From NCBI RefSeq assembly GCF_009455625.1, contig NZ_QPEQ01000001.1, positions 2,356,001-2,420,000 of the forward strand: a stretch of DNA of 64,000 nt. Reading direction: 5' to 3'. A model generated the notes under the pieces. It saw only the letters and a program-made list of their open reading frames with translations, had not been told where the DNA came from and did not search any database. Numbering within the stretch: the first letter of the stretch is position 1; every line of letters begins with the position of its first letter. This DNA comes from Paraburkholderia bonniea. GTDB lineage: Bacteria > Pseudomonadota > Gammaproteobacteria > Burkholderiales > Burkholderiaceae. Below are positions 1-8,999 of this stretch, piece by piece. A program made the position numbers and the translations under genes.

Positions 1-36
1 CTCACCATCGCCCAGCGGAACGCAGAAAATGTCCGG

Positions 37-1830
37 ATGGCCAGCTATGCGCACCGGCCACTGGCGTTTCTCTTTCGCTATATCCGGCGCCATCCGCTCG
101 CCCACACCACCGTGCTGTGCAGTGTGCTGGCCGCAGTCGGCTGCGCGCTTGCTTCGCAATATGCAATCAAGCACCTGATCGACGTGCTCGGCACTGGCCG
201 CCATCATCCTGGGCCGCTCTGGAGCGCGTTCGCTATCCTGGTCGGTCTGATCGCCGCCGATAACCTGTTGTGGCGCGTCGGCGGCTGGGTGGCCGCGCAT
301 ACCTTCGTCACCGTCACCGGCGACTTGCGCCGCGACTTGTTCCAGTATCTGAGCGGCCACTCTCCGACCTATTACGCAGAGCGGCAACCTGGCATGCTCG
401 CCAGCCGCATCACCGCCACGTCAAATGCGGTCTACACCGCCGAGAACACCGTTGCATGGAACGTGCTGCCACCCTGTATCGCGGTGCTAGGGGCCATCGT
501 GATGATCGTCACGGTGAATCCGCTGATGGCCGCGGGCTTGCTGGCCTGCTCGGCGATTCTCGCCCTCGTGCTGTACCGCCTGGCCGGGCGCGGCTCGGAG
601 CGGCATCATCAGTTCGCCACCCGGGCCGCATCGGTGGATGGTGAACTGGTTGATGTCATCAGCAACATGGGGCTGGTGCGGGCGTTTGGCATGACCCGGC
701 GGGAACACGCCCGCTTCGGTGCCACGGTCAAGGCAGAAATGGACGCGCGCCAACAAAGCCTGCTTTACCTCGAAAAGCTGCGCCTGCTGCACGCTGTCAT
801 CACCGCGTTACTGTCGGCGGGCCTGCTGGGCTGGGCGCTGTGGCTCTGGGATCAGGGCAAAGCCACGTCCGGCGATATCGTGCTGGTCAGCTCGCTGGGC
901 TTCACCATCTTGCACGGCACACGGGATCTGGCCGTTGCTCTTGTCGACGTAACCCAGCACATAGCGCGACTGGCTGAAGCCGTCAAAACCTTGCTGGAGC
1001 CGCACGGCATGCCTGACCGGCCCAATGCTGTTGAGCTGATACCGCAGGGCGGTCAGGTTGAGTTCGACAAAGTGACGTTTGCCTACCCCCGCCGCAAACC
1101 AATCCTCGACCACTTTGACCTGCGTATCGAAGCTGGCCAGCGCGTCGGGCTGATCGGCAAATCGGGCGCGGGCAAATCTACGGTGCTGGCGCTGCTGCAG
1201 CGTTTCTATGAAACCCAGGGTGGCCAGATCAAGATTGATGGGCAAGATATTGCGGGCACCACACAGGAAAGCCTGCGTCACGCCATCGCGCTTGTGCCGC
1301 AGGACATTTCGCTGTTTCACCGCTCGGTGTACGAGAACATCGCCTATGGGCGGCCTGACGCCACCCGTGACGAAGTGCTCGCCGCCGCCCGCGAAGCACG
1401 CTGCTCAGATTTCATCGAGAACATGCCCGATGGCTATGACACGATCGTGGGCGACCGTGGCGTGAAACTCTCGGGCGGGCAGCGGCAACGGATCGCCATC
1501 GCCCGTGCGATTCTGAAAAACGCTCCGATTCTGCTGCTTGACGAAGCAACCTCAGCACTCGATAGCGCCTCGGAAGAAGCCATCCAGCACGCGCTTGACC
1601 GCCTGATGGTCGGCCGCACGGTGATTGCGATTGCCCACCGGCTATCGACGCTGCATCACTTCGACCGCATCATCGTGATGAGCAACGGCAAGGTGATCGA
1701 CGATGGCAGCCCGGAAATCTTGCGCAACCGCCCTGGGCTCTACAACGAATTGCTCTCGAAGCAGCACGGCAAAACCACTACGCTGCATCTCGGTGGCAAA
1801 AAGCACGATGAACAGCAGCCGGTTGCCTGA
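37..1830 (+). CDS. ABC exporter, fused permease/ATPase
   Basis: A half-transporter of 597 residues with the type-1 exporter layout. An N-terminal membrane domain (about residues 15-330, several hydrophobic helices) is followed by a nucleotide-binding domain. The Walker A motif GKSGAGKST lies near residues 374-382, the LSGGQ signature near 478 and Walker B (LLLDEATSALD) near 498, followed by an H-loop IAHRLST. It should dimerise in the inner membrane and export a hydrophobic substrate. It resembles the MsbA/lipid-exporter superfamily, but the N-terminus is not that of canonical MsbA, so the substrate is left open. The ATG at 37 is the first visible in-frame start; because the window begins only 36 bases upstream, an earlier start cannot be excluded. 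It converges on otsA. Confidence 0.85.
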   Translation: MASYAHRPLAFLFRYIRRHPLAHTTVLCSVLAAVGCALASQYAIKHLIDVLGTGRHHPGPLWSAFAILVGLIAADNLLWRVGGWVAAHTFVTVTGDLRRDLFQYLSGHSPTYYAERQPGMLASRITATSNAVYTAENTVAWNVLPPCIAVLGAIVMIVTVNPLMAAGLLACSAILALVLYRLAGRGSERHHQFATRAASVDGELVDVISNMGLVRAFGMTRREHARFGATVKAEMDARQQSLLYLEKLRLLHAVITALLSAGLLGWALWLWDQGKATSGDIVLVSSLGFTILHGTRDLAVALVDVTQHIARLAEAVKTLLEPHGMPDRPNAVELIPQGGQVEFDKVTFAYPRRKPILDHFDLRIEAGQRVGLIGKSGAGKSTVLALLQRFYETQGGQIKIDGQDIAGTTQESLRHAIALVPQDISLFHRSVYENIAYGRPDATRDEVLAAAREARCSDFIENMPDGYDTIVGDRGVKLSGGQRQRIAIARAILKNAPILLLDEATSALDSASEEAIQHALDRLMVGRTVIAIAHRLSTLHHFDRIIVMSNGKVIDDGSPEILRNRPGLYNELLSKQHGKTTTLHLGGKKHDEQQPVA

Positions 1831-1904
1831 TATCGGGCAAATATCAGGCAACGCTCAGACGAGTGGCTTTAAACATTAATTAAGCGTTATTTAATGCATT
1901 AAAC

Positions 1905-1944
1905 CAATCAACCGCCCCCCAGAACGCTGAGGTGCGGTTGATTG
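1905..1944. terminator. Hairpin between convergent ABC exporter and otsA
   Basis: Perfect 11-bp inverted repeat CAATCAACCGC / GCGGTTGATTG (arms 1905-1915 and 1934-1944) with an 18-base loop, followed on the plus strand by CTTTTG. Its position between two convergent genes suggests a bidirectional terminator, although the U-tract is short. Confidence 0.5.
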
Positions 1945-2039
1945 CTTTTGCTGCGAAGGGTTCAGGCGCAGGGTTCGGGCAAATTGCCATGCCGAACTCA
2001 CGCCAGGCTGGCATCAAGCCCACGCGCGGCCTACCTTGC

Positions 2040-3434
2040 CTACCTTGCTGTACCCGCTGCCTGAAGATCGCGCATGAAGTTGTCGCGCCAGACCGAGACA
2101 TTGTTTTCGCGCATCTGCGTCATCATTTCCTGATAACGCATTTGCCGCTCCGCCAGCGGCATCGCCAGCGCACAAGACAGCGCCTCTGCCATGCCATCAA
2201 TATCAGCCGGATTGACGATCAGCGCGCCGTTCAGTTCCTGCGCGGCACCTGCAAAACGCGAGAGCACCAGCACGCCGGGATCCTCCGGGTCCTGCGCCGA
2301 CACGTATTCTTTGGCCACCAGATTCATGCCGTCACGCAACGGCGTCACGTAGCCCACATGAGCGCTCCGGAACAACGCAGCCAGTACTGAGCGCTCGTAC
2401 TGCCGGTGGATATACCGGATCGGAGTCCAGTCCAGTTCAGCAAAGCGGCCATTGATGCGGCCCGACTCCCCTTCCAGTTGCAGGCGAATGTCCTGATAGG
2501 CATTCATGTCAGCCCGGGTCGGCGGCGCAATCTGCAAAAACGACACCTTGTTGCGCTGACCAGGCGCTTGCTCCAGCAAGCGCTCGAATGCTCTGAAACG
2601 TTCGACCAGGCCCTTCGAATAATCCAGCCGGTCAACGCTCATCACCAGCTTGCGGGCATGCAGCGTCGCCTTCATCATCCGCACCGGCCGGCCGCGCTGG
2701 CCCGCTTTCGCCAGTTCGGCAATCTCATCGGGATACACGCCAATCGGATAGGCCGCCACGCGCAACGTGCGGCCAAACGCTTTCACGCAGCACGGACCTT
2801 CCGCCGTTGGCTCAACGGACCCATTGGCCTCATTCACGATGTAATCGCAAAATGCCCGGACATCCGGTGCGGTCTGAAACCCCAGCAGATCAAACGAACA
2901 CAGCGCCTCGACCAGTTCCCGGTGCGGCGGCACGGCCAGCAACACTTGCGAAGCCGGAAACGGGATATGCAGGAAAAAGCCAATGCGGTTTTTCACGCCC
3001 GCTGCGCGTAGCGCCTGGGCAAAGGGAATCAGGTGATAGTCATGCACCCAGATCACATCATCTGGATGCAAGAGCGGCACGAGCTGTCGCGCCAGCCAGA
3101 TGTTGACGCGGCAATAGCCGGCAAAATCATGCCGGTCGTATTGCAGCAAATCTGCCCGGTAATGAAACGCTGGCCACAGCGTGGCATTCGAAAACCCCCG
3201 GTAGTACTGATCGTAATCGCGCCGTGACAAGCCGATCGTGGCGAAGGTGACGGCACCACGTTCTTCGAGTTTGATCTGTGGCTGCCCCGATGACTGCACC
3301 TCGCCACTCCAGCCGAACCACATCCCTCCGGTTTCCTTCAACGCGTCATAAACGCCAACGGCCAGACCACCCGCAGCCGGCCCCCCTTCAGAAATCGGGG
3401 CGACCCGGTTCGATACGATGATGAGTCGGCTCAT
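2040..3434 (-). CDS. otsA: Alpha,alpha-trehalose-6-phosphate synthase
   Basis: A GT20 glycosyltransferase that makes trehalose-6-phosphate from UDP-glucose and glucose-6-phosphate in the cytoplasm. The start [11 protein letters not shown] gives 464 residues, the usual OtsA length. A longer in-frame reading from 3635 only adds an Arg-rich stretch overlapping otsB and is rejected. Visible family features are Arg10 in SNRV, GGLA at 22-25, HDYHL at 131-135 with the conserved Asp/His region, FLHIPFP at 154-160 and a later DRLDYSKG motif that carries the nucleotide-sugar-binding Arg/Lys. It lies 76 bases downstream of otsB on the same strand, so the pair very likely forms one osmoprotectant operon. 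Confidence 0.96.
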   Translation of the reverse strand: MSRLIIVSNRVAPISEGGPAAGGLAVGVYDALKETGGMWFGWSGEVQSSGQPQIKLEERGAVTFATIGLSRRDYDQYYRGFSNATLWPAFHYRADLLQYDRHDFAGYCRVNIWLARQLVPLLHPDDVIWVHDYHLIPFAQALRAAGVKNRIGFFLHIPFPASQVLLAVPPHRELVEALCSFDLLGFQTAPDVRAFCDYIVNEANGSVEPTAEGPCCVKAFGRTLRVAAYPIGVYPDEIAELAKAGQRGRPVRMMKATLHARKLVMSVDRLDYSKGLVERFRAFERLLEQAPGQRNKVSFLQIAPPTRADMNAYQDIRLQLEGESGRINGRFAELDWTPIRYIHRQYERSVLAALFRSAHVGYVTPLRDGMNLVAKEYVSAQDPEDPGVLVLSRFAGAAQELNGALIVNPADIDGMAEALSCALAMPLAERQMRYQEMMTQMRENNVSVWRDNFMRDLQAAGTAR

Positions 3435-3510
3435 AGTGCGAAATTTCCGTGTGAAAGACAGGTGTGACAGGGGTAAAGCAACGCAAGAATCAAGCGGGCC
3501 GGCACGGTCA

Positions 3511-4281
3511 TCATGAGCGCGAGGCCCCTGCGACCATCTGCGCCAGCCACGTGAGCAACGCCTCCACCGATTCAACCCGGGCCCGCGCCACCGTTGCGCC
3601 CTCCCCCACCTTGATCGACCACCCGTCACAGGCATTCACTACCGCGAAACCTTTTTCGTCAGTCAGATCGTCGCCCGCAAATACCGGCAGACGTCCCGCA
3701 AATGGCGGCTCGTTCAGAAACGCTTGCAGTGCGCGGCCCTTGTCCACATTTTTAGGTTTGATTTCGTAGACCATCTTGCCTGGCTGCACCATATAGGCCT
3801 CGGGATAATCCGCCACCAGCCGCTGCGTCACGGCGCGAGCGGCGGGTTCGCTATCCGGCGCATTGCGGTAATGCAACGCCAGCGCGGCCCCCTTGATTTC
3901 GAGCAGCATGCCGGGATGCGTGTTCACCACACTGGCCAGCACCCGCTCCATGGCCAGCAGCCGCTCATCGTTGAAACCTGTGCGCTGGATGTCGCCATTG
4001 GCATCACGCCGCTCAGCGCCATGCAAGCCCGCGACCGGCAAATCAGGCAAGCAGAGAAAGGCGTCGATGCTGGCAATACTTCGCCCTGATACAAGCGCCA
4101 CGGCACCATGCGTCAGATGACGCAGCGCCGTTAGCAGACGAATGACTTCGGGCGGAACCCGGACGCCATCCGGCGTTGATGCCAGTTCAACCAGCGTGCC
4201 ATCGAAGTCAAGGAAAAACGCAGTCTCCAGTGGAGACAATACTTCCGGAAGTGCTTGCATCGGCTCGTCTTGTCGTTCCAT
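3511..4281 (-). CDS. otsB: Trehalose-6-phosphate phosphatase
   Basis: HAD-superfamily phosphatase that removes the phosphate from trehalose-6-phosphate. The catalytic motif DFDGTL is at residues 25-30 (nucleophile Asp25, acid Asp27), and the C-terminal Mg-binding motif GDDLTDE is near residue 217. It has 256 residues, normal for OtsB. The ATG at 4281 is used; a second in-frame ATG at 4260 would remove seven residues before the conserved part. It is first in the otsB-otsA unit and divergent from the SCO-type gene across a 408-bp gap. Confidence 0.95.
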   Translation of the reverse strand: MERQDEPMQALPEVLSPLETAFFLDFDGTLVELASTPDGVRVPPEVIRLLTALRHLTHGAVALVSGRSIASIDAFLCLPDLPVAGLHGAERRDANGDIQRTGFNDERLLAMERVLASVVNTHPGMLLEIKGAALALHYRNAPDSEPAARAVTQRLVADYPEAYMVQPGKMVYEIKPKNVDKGRALQAFLNEPPFAGRLPVFAGDDLTDEKGFAVVNACDGWSIKVGEGATVARARVESVEALLTWLAQMVAGASRS

Positions 4282-4689
4282 TTCGCTTACGCAAAGGAGC
4301 GGGCATCTTACCGTGCCTCATCGCAATTTCCGCAAAAGGACGTAGGTGCGCCAAGGTCACATCCCAATATTTCGCCCGCGCCGGAGCAACATCATTCAAA
4401 CAGCACACGATCAGGCTTCAATAAGCTTTCAGGCAGTGCGGCAAATTGCCCCGTTCGCCGCCTAGTGCCGGCTTCACACTCATTTCGCGCCGATCTCGCG
4501 CGACAACGCCCATTCATTTGCGCTACAGTCGCAGCCTCTTGCCCTGCTCGCTCGCTGGAGCGGGCGCTGGCGCTGGGGCTGGAGTTGCCACGCAACGCCT
4601 CTGGCCAGGGCCTGCTGGCTGATGCCAGCCTGGCTATTCCCCTTCGTTCTGCAATCCACTCCGCACCCGTTCTCACTCCAACGTCTTTT
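4282..4689. other. Gap between divergent otsB and SCO gene
   Basis: This 408-bp stretch has no convincing gene. An open frame runs through it into the SCO gene, but its translation shows no family features and the SCO signal peptide starts only at 4690. A small perfect hairpin GCTGGC-TGAT-GCCAGC lies at 4614-4629. A TACAGT at 4524-4529 could be a -10 box for the SCO gene, but no matching -35 is clear. Confidence 0.4.
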
Positions 4690-5310
4690 ATGTTTTCAGC
4701 CAGACGTCTCAAACCCGTTGTTTTACTGACATGGCTTTGCCTCGCATTCATCGTCGCGCCGCTTGCAAGCTGCTCACGTGATGCCACGCCGTGGCAATTG
4801 ACCAATGTCTCAGGGCATCTGCCCAATCTCGACTTCGAGCTAACCAGCGATGATGGCCAGAGCGCAACCGGCGACACCTTCAAGGGCCACACGACGCTGG
4901 TGTATTTCGGCTACACACATTGCCCGGATGTCTGCCCTGAAACCATGGCCCGGCTCATGCAAGTCATGGCCTTGCTGGGTAACGATGCTCAGCAAGTGCG
5001 GATTGCATTTGTCACCGTCGATCCCGCCCGCGATACGCCTCAAGCACTGCACGAATATGTCCGCGCATTCGATGCCCAGCACGCTCGTGGCCTAACCGGC
5101 ACCGAGCGTCAAATCGAAGACCTGGCCAAACGCTACCGGGTCGCTTATCAGATGGAGCAGCGCGATCCGAACGGCGACTACGAAGTTACGCATAGCTCCG
5201 CTGTTTATATCTTCGACGCCGAGGGCCACGCACGGCTGCTTGCCACCGATCAGGATTCGGCCGAAACCATCGCGCACGATTTACGCCGCCTGACCGGCAG
5301 CCGCGCCTGA
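4690..5310 (+). CDS. SCO1/SenC-type copper chaperone lipoprotein
   Basis: Membrane-anchored thioredoxin-fold protein of the SCO1/SenC family, which helps deliver copper to cytochrome oxidase CuA centres or handles thiol redox there. Starting at 4690 gives 206 residues with a lipoprotein signal: hydrophobic residues 9-24, then lipobox LASC with Cys28. The copper motif CPDVC (Cys78, Cys82) and the distal ligand His168 in EVTHSS are all present, so the site looks intact. The much longer upstream open frame is rejected because it would bury the signal peptide. It is followed 72 bases later by a caa3-type CtaG gene, which supports a joint role in oxidase assembly. Confidence 0.9.
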   Translation: MFSARRLKPVVLLTWLCLAFIVAPLASCSRDATPWQLTNVSGHLPNLDFELTSDDGQSATGDTFKGHTTLVYFGYTHCPDVCPETMARLMQVMALLGNDAQQVRIAFVTVDPARDTPQALHEYVRAFDAQHARGLTGTERQIEDLAKRYRVAYQMEQRDPNGDYEVTHSSAVYIFDAEGHARLLATDQDSAETIAHDLRRLTGSRA

Positions 5311-5382
5311 GCTGCTTGTCACCGCAATGGCAATGGCCATCAGCCCGCCCGCTTCTTTTTTCAGACGAAATCACACTACCCG

Positions 5383-6237
5383 ATGAACCTGCTCTACTGG
5401 CTCGAACCGTGGGAACCTTCACCCACCGTAGTCATCGTCATGCTTGTCACAGCCGTTCTGTTCTTACGCGGCGTCAGGCGGGCAAAGCTTTCTGTAGCAC
5501 GGCAAATTTCGTTCTGGTTTGGCCTCGGGGCGCTCTACGTGGCACTGCATACCCGTCTCGATTATTTCTTTGAGCATGAATTTTTCATGCACCGGGCGCA
5601 GCATCTCGTCCTGCATCATCTTGGGCCGTTCTTCATTGTGCTGGCGTATCCCGGCGCGGCATTGCGCGCTGGCATTCCCTTTGCCTGGCGGCAGCGTTTC
5701 GTGCGGCCAGCGCTACAAATGCGCCCGATACGAGCCGTGCTCAACGTGCTGCTGCATCCGGTCGTCGCGGTGGGTTTGTTCGTCGGGCTCATTTATTTCT
5801 GGCTGCTTGCACCGATTCATTTTGTCGCCATGCTCGACTGGCGGCTTTACCGGGTAATGAACTGGAGCATGGCGCTCGACGGCCTGATGTTCTGGTGGCT
5901 CGTGCTGGACCCACGCCCCGCACCACCGGCTCGGCTCGCCCCCGGCCGCCGTGTGCTGGTGATCGTCGCGGCGATTCCGCCACAGATCATCCTGGGCGCG
6001 TTCATCTTTTTTTCGTCGCGCGAACTCTATCCAATCTATTCAATCTGCGGACGCGCATTCACCTGGCTCAGCCCGATGCGCGATCAGCAGATTGGCGGCC
6101 TGCTGCTCTGGATACCTGGCTCAATGATGAGTGTGATTGGCGCGGTACTCGCGTTGCGTCACTGGATGCGGCTGTCAGCCCGCTCCCGGTTACATGAGGA
6201 ACGCATCCAGACATGCGCGATGCCATCTTCATCGTGA
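5383..6237 (+). CDS. Cytochrome c oxidase assembly factor, CtaG/caa3 family
   Basis: Polytopic membrane protein of 284 residues matching the CtaG family first described for Bacillus caa3 oxidase, not the Cox11-type CtaG. Several hydrophobic segments are visible, and the first half is His-rich (HTRLDYF, HEFFMHRAQHLVLHHLGP), which would suit metal or haem-copper assembly at the membrane. It starts at an ATG 72 bases after the SCO gene and is probably cotranscribed with it. The 3' end overlaps the convergent acetyltransferase gene by 79 bases, so the last about 26 codons are also read antisense. Confidence 0.85.
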   Translation: MNLLYWLEPWEPSPTVVIVMLVTAVLFLRGVRRAKLSVARQISFWFGLGALYVALHTRLDYFFEHEFFMHRAQHLVLHHLGPFFIVLAYPGAALRAGIPFAWRQRFVRPALQMRPIRAVLNVLLHPVVAVGLFVGLIYFWLLAPIHFVAMLDWRLYRVMNWSMALDGLMFWWLVLDPRPAPPARLAPGRRVLVIVAAIPPQIILGAFIFFSSRELYPIYSICGRAFTWLSPMRDQQIGGLLLWIPGSMMSVIGAVLALRHWMRLSARSRLHEERIQTCAMPSSS

Positions 6238-6692
6238 ATCTCTGAAACAGGCGTAAAACCGAACGCAGCGTAAAACGGCTGCAAATGCGCCTGAGCATGC
6301 AAACGCATGGCGACTCCGGGCCACTGCACGCCGATATGCGCCAGCGCCTGCTCCATCAGCGCCCGCCCCAGACCGAAGCCACGAAAATCAATGCAGGTCA
6401 GCACGCGGCCGATACGCACATCGGGATCAGCGCTATCGGGAACCAGAACCCGCAGGCAGGCGGCAAGCTGAAGGCCATCGGGCATCGCAGCATGCGCACG
6501 CAAGTGCCATGCGTGCTTGTCCTGGCCATCAATATCGCCATAAACGCAATTCTGCTCGACGACAAACACCGCGCTTCGCGCCGCGAGTACATCGTAGATT
6601 TCGCCCGGAGTGAACTCGTCGAAAGCGCTCCAGCGCCATGTCAGGGTGAGGGCCGGCTGCGAGGGCCGATCGAAATGGGTGGACTGGGTCAT
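6159..6692 (-). CDS. GNAT acetyltransferase, ElaA family
   Basis: A 177-residue GNAT-fold protein of the ElaA type. It has the family N-terminal part with an R-x-x-VFVVEQ-like segment (SAVFVVEQNCVYGDIDGQD, about residues 41-59), an acetyl-CoA-binding region GRVLTCIDFRGFGLGRALM near 95-113, and the C-terminal QAHLQPFYAAFGF segment. The substrate is unknown in the family. It is monocistronic as far as can be seen, and convergent with and overlapping the ctaG-type gene by 79 bases. Confidence 0.87.
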   Translation of the reverse strand: MTQSTHFDRPSQPALTLTWRWSAFDEFTPGEIYDVLAARSAVFVVEQNCVYGDIDGQDKHAWHLRAHAAMPDGLQLAACLRVLVPDSADPDVRIGRVLTCIDFRGFGLGRALMEQALAHIGVQWPGVAMRLHAQAHLQPFYAAFGFTPVSEIHDEDGIAHVWMRSSCNRERADSRIQ

Positions 6693-7040
6693 GAGCAGCT
6701 CAAGGAAGAGAGGGAGATACGCTCGGCGTACGGCCGACGCGGTGCGCCGCCGCTAGCGTAACCTGGCGCGCGGGCTGATGTGCCCTCGTATGCGCTCACT
6801 CCTCACTCGCCTCACTGTCTCGCGCTCTCAAAAATCCTGGATAGCGCATCAGCGCTTTCGCCTTCATCTACCTATTCAGTCAGCCTCTTTTTTGCTCCGT
6901 GAAGCCGCTTTCTGGCGTGCCCAAATTTGGTAAGGCACGAGAACCGTATGCGGTAGTCTGCTGCGCGGGACAAGATGTTGCTGCCGCTTCCGGCCAGTCT
7001 TGCCTGGTTTTTTGCCAACGCTGATCTCTTCGGGAGGACT
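6693..7040. other. Divergent gap, no gene seen
   Basis: 348 bp between the minus-strand acetyltransferase and the plus-strand NTF2-like gene. No open frame with family features, RNA gene or clear promoter pair was recognised. The only firm signal is the ribosome binding site GGGAGG at 7032-7037, which fixes the downstream start at 7041. Confidence 0.4.
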
Positions 7041-7517
7041 ATGAAAAATCGTTTTATTACTCAATGCCTGGTGGCTAGCGCGATGCTAGCGGGTGCCCAG
7101 GTTGCAATGGCCAAGCCGATTATCGTGACGGCACCGCAGCAGTTCACCAGCACATTTGTCGCAGCGATGAACAGCGGCAATCTTGATGGTTTGCTTTCGC
7201 TGTATGCCAACGATGCGCTGGTCGTCACCGATGGCATCCCGCTCCACGGGACCGAGAAAATTCGGGAGAACCTGGTGCAGTTCAAGTCGCTGGGTGGGGT
7301 ACTGGAAAGCCGTGATCTATATGTGCTGCAACACGATGACATCGCGCTGCTTCGCGCGCACTGGCGCATTCTGGATCGCAAGGAGCGGCAGAAAGTGTTA
7401 GCCGAGGGTGAAAGTAATGAGGTGCTTAAGCGCCAGCCAGATGGACGCTGGGTATATCTGATTGACCATCCGTATGGCGCCACGGCCAATGCGGAACAAG
7501 CAGCGTTGAAGCAGTAA
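7041..7517 (+). CDS. Exported SnoaL/NTF2-like (DUF4440-type) protein
   Basis: A 158-residue protein with a Sec signal peptide (MKNRF, hydrophobic core, then AQVAMA before Lys25) and a single cone-shaped NTF2-like domain. The typical pattern is a helix with FVAAMNSGNLDGLLSLYANDA, then VTDG...GTEKIRENL, and alternating strands to the end. Members of this family are often of unknown function; some are enzymes, others ligand-binding. The start is set by GGGAGG eight bases upstream, and a longer in-frame reading from 6975 lacks support. No functional link to its neighbours is evident. A hairpin at 7533-7567 may end the transcript. Confidence 0.78.
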   Translation: MKNRFITQCLVASAMLAGAQVAMAKPIIVTAPQQFTSTFVAAMNSGNLDGLLSLYANDALVVTDGIPLHGTEKIRENLVQFKSLGGVLESRDLYVLQHDDIALLRAHWRILDRKERQKVLAEGESNEVLKRQPDGRWVYLIDHPYGATANAEQAALKQ

Positions 7518-7532
7518 TAAATAGTGCGCGAG

Positions 7533-7567
7533 GCTTCCCCGCAAATGGCCGTGGCGCGCGGGGAAGC
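7533..7567 (+). terminator. GC-rich hairpin after NTF2-like gene
   Basis: Perfect 10-bp stem GCTTCCCCGC / GCGGGGAAGC (7533-7542 and 7558-7567) with a 15-base loop, 15 bases after the stop codon. There is no clear U-run, so termination would be weak or Rho-assisted. Confidence 0.4.
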
Positions 7568-7724
7568 GCCGGCGACGGCCCCGTTTTGAGTAGCAAAATC
7601 CGCCGCAAAACGCACGCAAACGGCCAATGAGCCGATATGCGAGTGGTTTCGCGTTTTTTGAGTGAGTAGAGAGGGCTTTGTAGCGCTTTAGACAACACAT
7701 TTCCATACATGAAAATGTGCAGAA

Positions 7725-7754
7725 AAAAGAAAAGCCCTGACGAATCAGGGCTTT
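7725..7754 (-). terminator. Terminator after tRNA-Cys
   Basis: Stem AAAGCCCTGA / TCAGGGCTTT (7731-7740 and 7745-7754) with a 4-base loop. On the minus strand it is followed by TTTCTTTTTT-like sequence. It lies directly 3' of tRNA-Cys and closes the tRNA cluster. Confidence 0.8.
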
Positions 7755-7757
7755 ATC

Positions 7758-7831
7758 TGGAGGCGCGAGCCGGAGTCGAACCGGCCTAAACGGCTTTGCA
7801 GGCCGCTGCATAACCGCTTTGCTATCGCGCC
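7758..7831 (-). tRNA. tRNA-Cys (GCA)
   Basis: The minus strand reads a 74-base cloverleaf beginning GGCGCGATAGC and ending CTCGCGCCTCCA, with the acceptor pairing GGCGCG/CGCGCC, a T-arm GGTTCGACTCC and an anticodon loop with GCA. The 3' CCA is encoded. It lies downstream of two tRNA-Gly genes on the same strand. Confidence 0.95.
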
Positions 7832-7920
7832 AAAAACGGAGATGAAACTGTTGCGAACCACAATGATTGCAACCGATACAAATTTGAATATTGCCTGACA
7901 TGACAGCAGGCCCAGCAAAC

Positions 7921-7947
7921 AAAAAGGGAAGCTTTGCTTCCCTTTTT
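7921..7947 (-). terminator. Terminator between tRNA-Gly and tRNA-Cys
   Basis: Near-ideal hairpin AAAAAGGGAAGC-TTT-GCTTCCCTTTTT (7921-7947), directly 3' of the proximal tRNA-Gly on the minus strand. It would separate, or partly attenuate, expression of tRNA-Cys. Confidence 0.75.
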
Positions 7948-7949
7948 AC

Positions 7950-8025
7950 TGGAGCGGGAGACGAGGCTCGAACTCGCGACCTCAACCTTGGCAAGGTTGC
8001 GCTCTACCAACTGAGCTACTCCCGC
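7950..8025 (-). tRNA. tRNA-Gly (GCC), copy 1
   Basis: 76 bases on the minus strand starting GCGGGAGTAGCTCAG and ending TCCCGCTCCA. The anticodon loop is TTGCCAA (anticodon GCC), with T-arm GAGTTCGAGCCTC and encoded CCA. It is identical to the copy at 8104-8179. Confidence 0.96.
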
Positions 8026-8103
8026 ATGGCCTTACCAGACAACTTTGCTGCTTGATTTACCTACTTGCCAACCAGCCGAACAACTAGCGACTGGCTTTGA
8101 ATC

Positions 8104-8179
8104 TGGAGCGGGAGACGAGGCTCGAACTCGCGACCTCAACCTTGGCAAGGTTGCGCTCTACCAACTGAGCTACTCCCGC
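8104..8179 (-). tRNA. tRNA-Gly (GCC), copy 2
   Basis: Same 76-base tRNA-Gly sequence as at 7950-8025, with 78 bases between them. The duplicate sits first in the minus-strand tRNA cluster Gly-Gly-Cys, downstream of pgsA. The identical short reading frames that cross these genes are artefacts of the tRNA sequence. Confidence 0.96.
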
Positions 8180-8294
8180 ATTTTCTACCAGTGCCAAGGG
8201 CCTAAAAACTAAAGCCCGCAAACGCCGGAGAAACGAAATTATGTATAAACCGCTGAAACGTGTCAACCCCTTTGAGCACCAAAATCGAATGACA

Positions 8295-8888
8295 TTACGT
8301 CATGCCGCCTCGTTCGCGGATTTGCGGCCACGCCAGCTTCATGTAGTACAGCATCGACCAGATGGTCAAAAACGCCGCCAGATAGATCAGCCACAACCCA
8401 TACACCCGCGTGTCGATCACATGGCCTCCGCCCACGGGCAATGGCCCGTAAAACAGCAGCATCGGAATCGCAACCATCTGGCAGGCCGTCTTGAATTTAC
8501 CCAGCGAATTCACCGCCACGCTCTTCGATGCGCCGATCTGCGCCATCCATTCACGCAACGCCGAAATCGTAATTTCACGGCCGACGATCACCAGTGCAAT
8601 CGCAGCATCAAGCCGGGATAGCTGCACCAGCACCAGGAGCGCAGCCGTCACCATCAGCTTGTCAGCGACCGGATCAAGAAACGCACCAAACGCTGAAGTC
8701 TGGTTCCATTTACGCGCCAGAAAACCATCGAACCAGTCTGTCAGCGCCGCAAGTATGAAGATCGTCGCGGCCGCCCAGTTACGGTGTGCCTCACCAAGCA
8801 TCATGTCAGGCAGATAAAACACGCCAACTATTAGCGGAATCAGGACGATCCGCAGCCACGTCAGGAAAATCGGGAAATTGAACGGCAT
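8295..8888 (-). CDS. pgsA: CDP-diacylglycerol--glycerol-3-phosphate 3-phosphatidyltransferase
   Basis: Membrane enzyme making phosphatidylglycerophosphate, the committed step to phosphatidylglycerol and cardiolipin. The start MPFNFP at 8888 gives 197 residues with about five hydrophobic helices. The full CDP-alcohol phosphatidyltransferase signature D-x2-D-G-x2-A-R-x8-G-x3-D-x3-D is present (Asp51, Asp54, Gly55, Ala58, Arg59, Gly68, Asp72, Asp76), so it should be active. A further in-frame ATG five codons upstream (8903) is possible, and the more distant start at 8963 is less likely. It lies downstream of uvrC on the same strand, with a 111-base gap, and upstream of the tRNA cluster. Confidence 0.95.
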   Translation of the reverse strand: MPFNFPIFLTWLRIVLIPLIVGVFYLPDMMLGEAHRNWAAATIFILAALTDWFDGFLARKWNQTSAFGAFLDPVADKLMVTAALLVLVQLSRLDAAIALVIVGREITISALREWMAQIGASKSVAVNSLGKFKTACQMVAIPMLLFYGPLPVGGGHVIDTRVYGLWLIYLAAFLTIWSMLYYMKLAWPQIRERGGMT

Positions 8889-8999
8889 GAGCAGGCGTCG
8901 CATCGGACAAGAGAGGTGCAATTGTGCCGTGTCACAAAGAGCGCCACAAGCAAACCCGCGCAAACCCGCTCGTCACACTGCCGATGGCCCGCGCGTGGA

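Noticed and set aside
37-1830. Naming the first gene msbA
   Set aside because: The domain layout fits, but the N-terminus and neighbourhood (no lpxK) do not support the specific lipid A flippase.
4255-4689. N-terminal extension of the SCO protein by 145 codons
   Set aside because: It would place the lipoprotein signal peptide inside the protein; the ATG at 4690 is the sensible start.
7822-8266. Two short minus-strand reading frames sharing LVERNLAKVEVASSSLVSRS
   Set aside because: They are translations of the two tRNA-Gly genes, a well-known spurious protein, not coding sequence.
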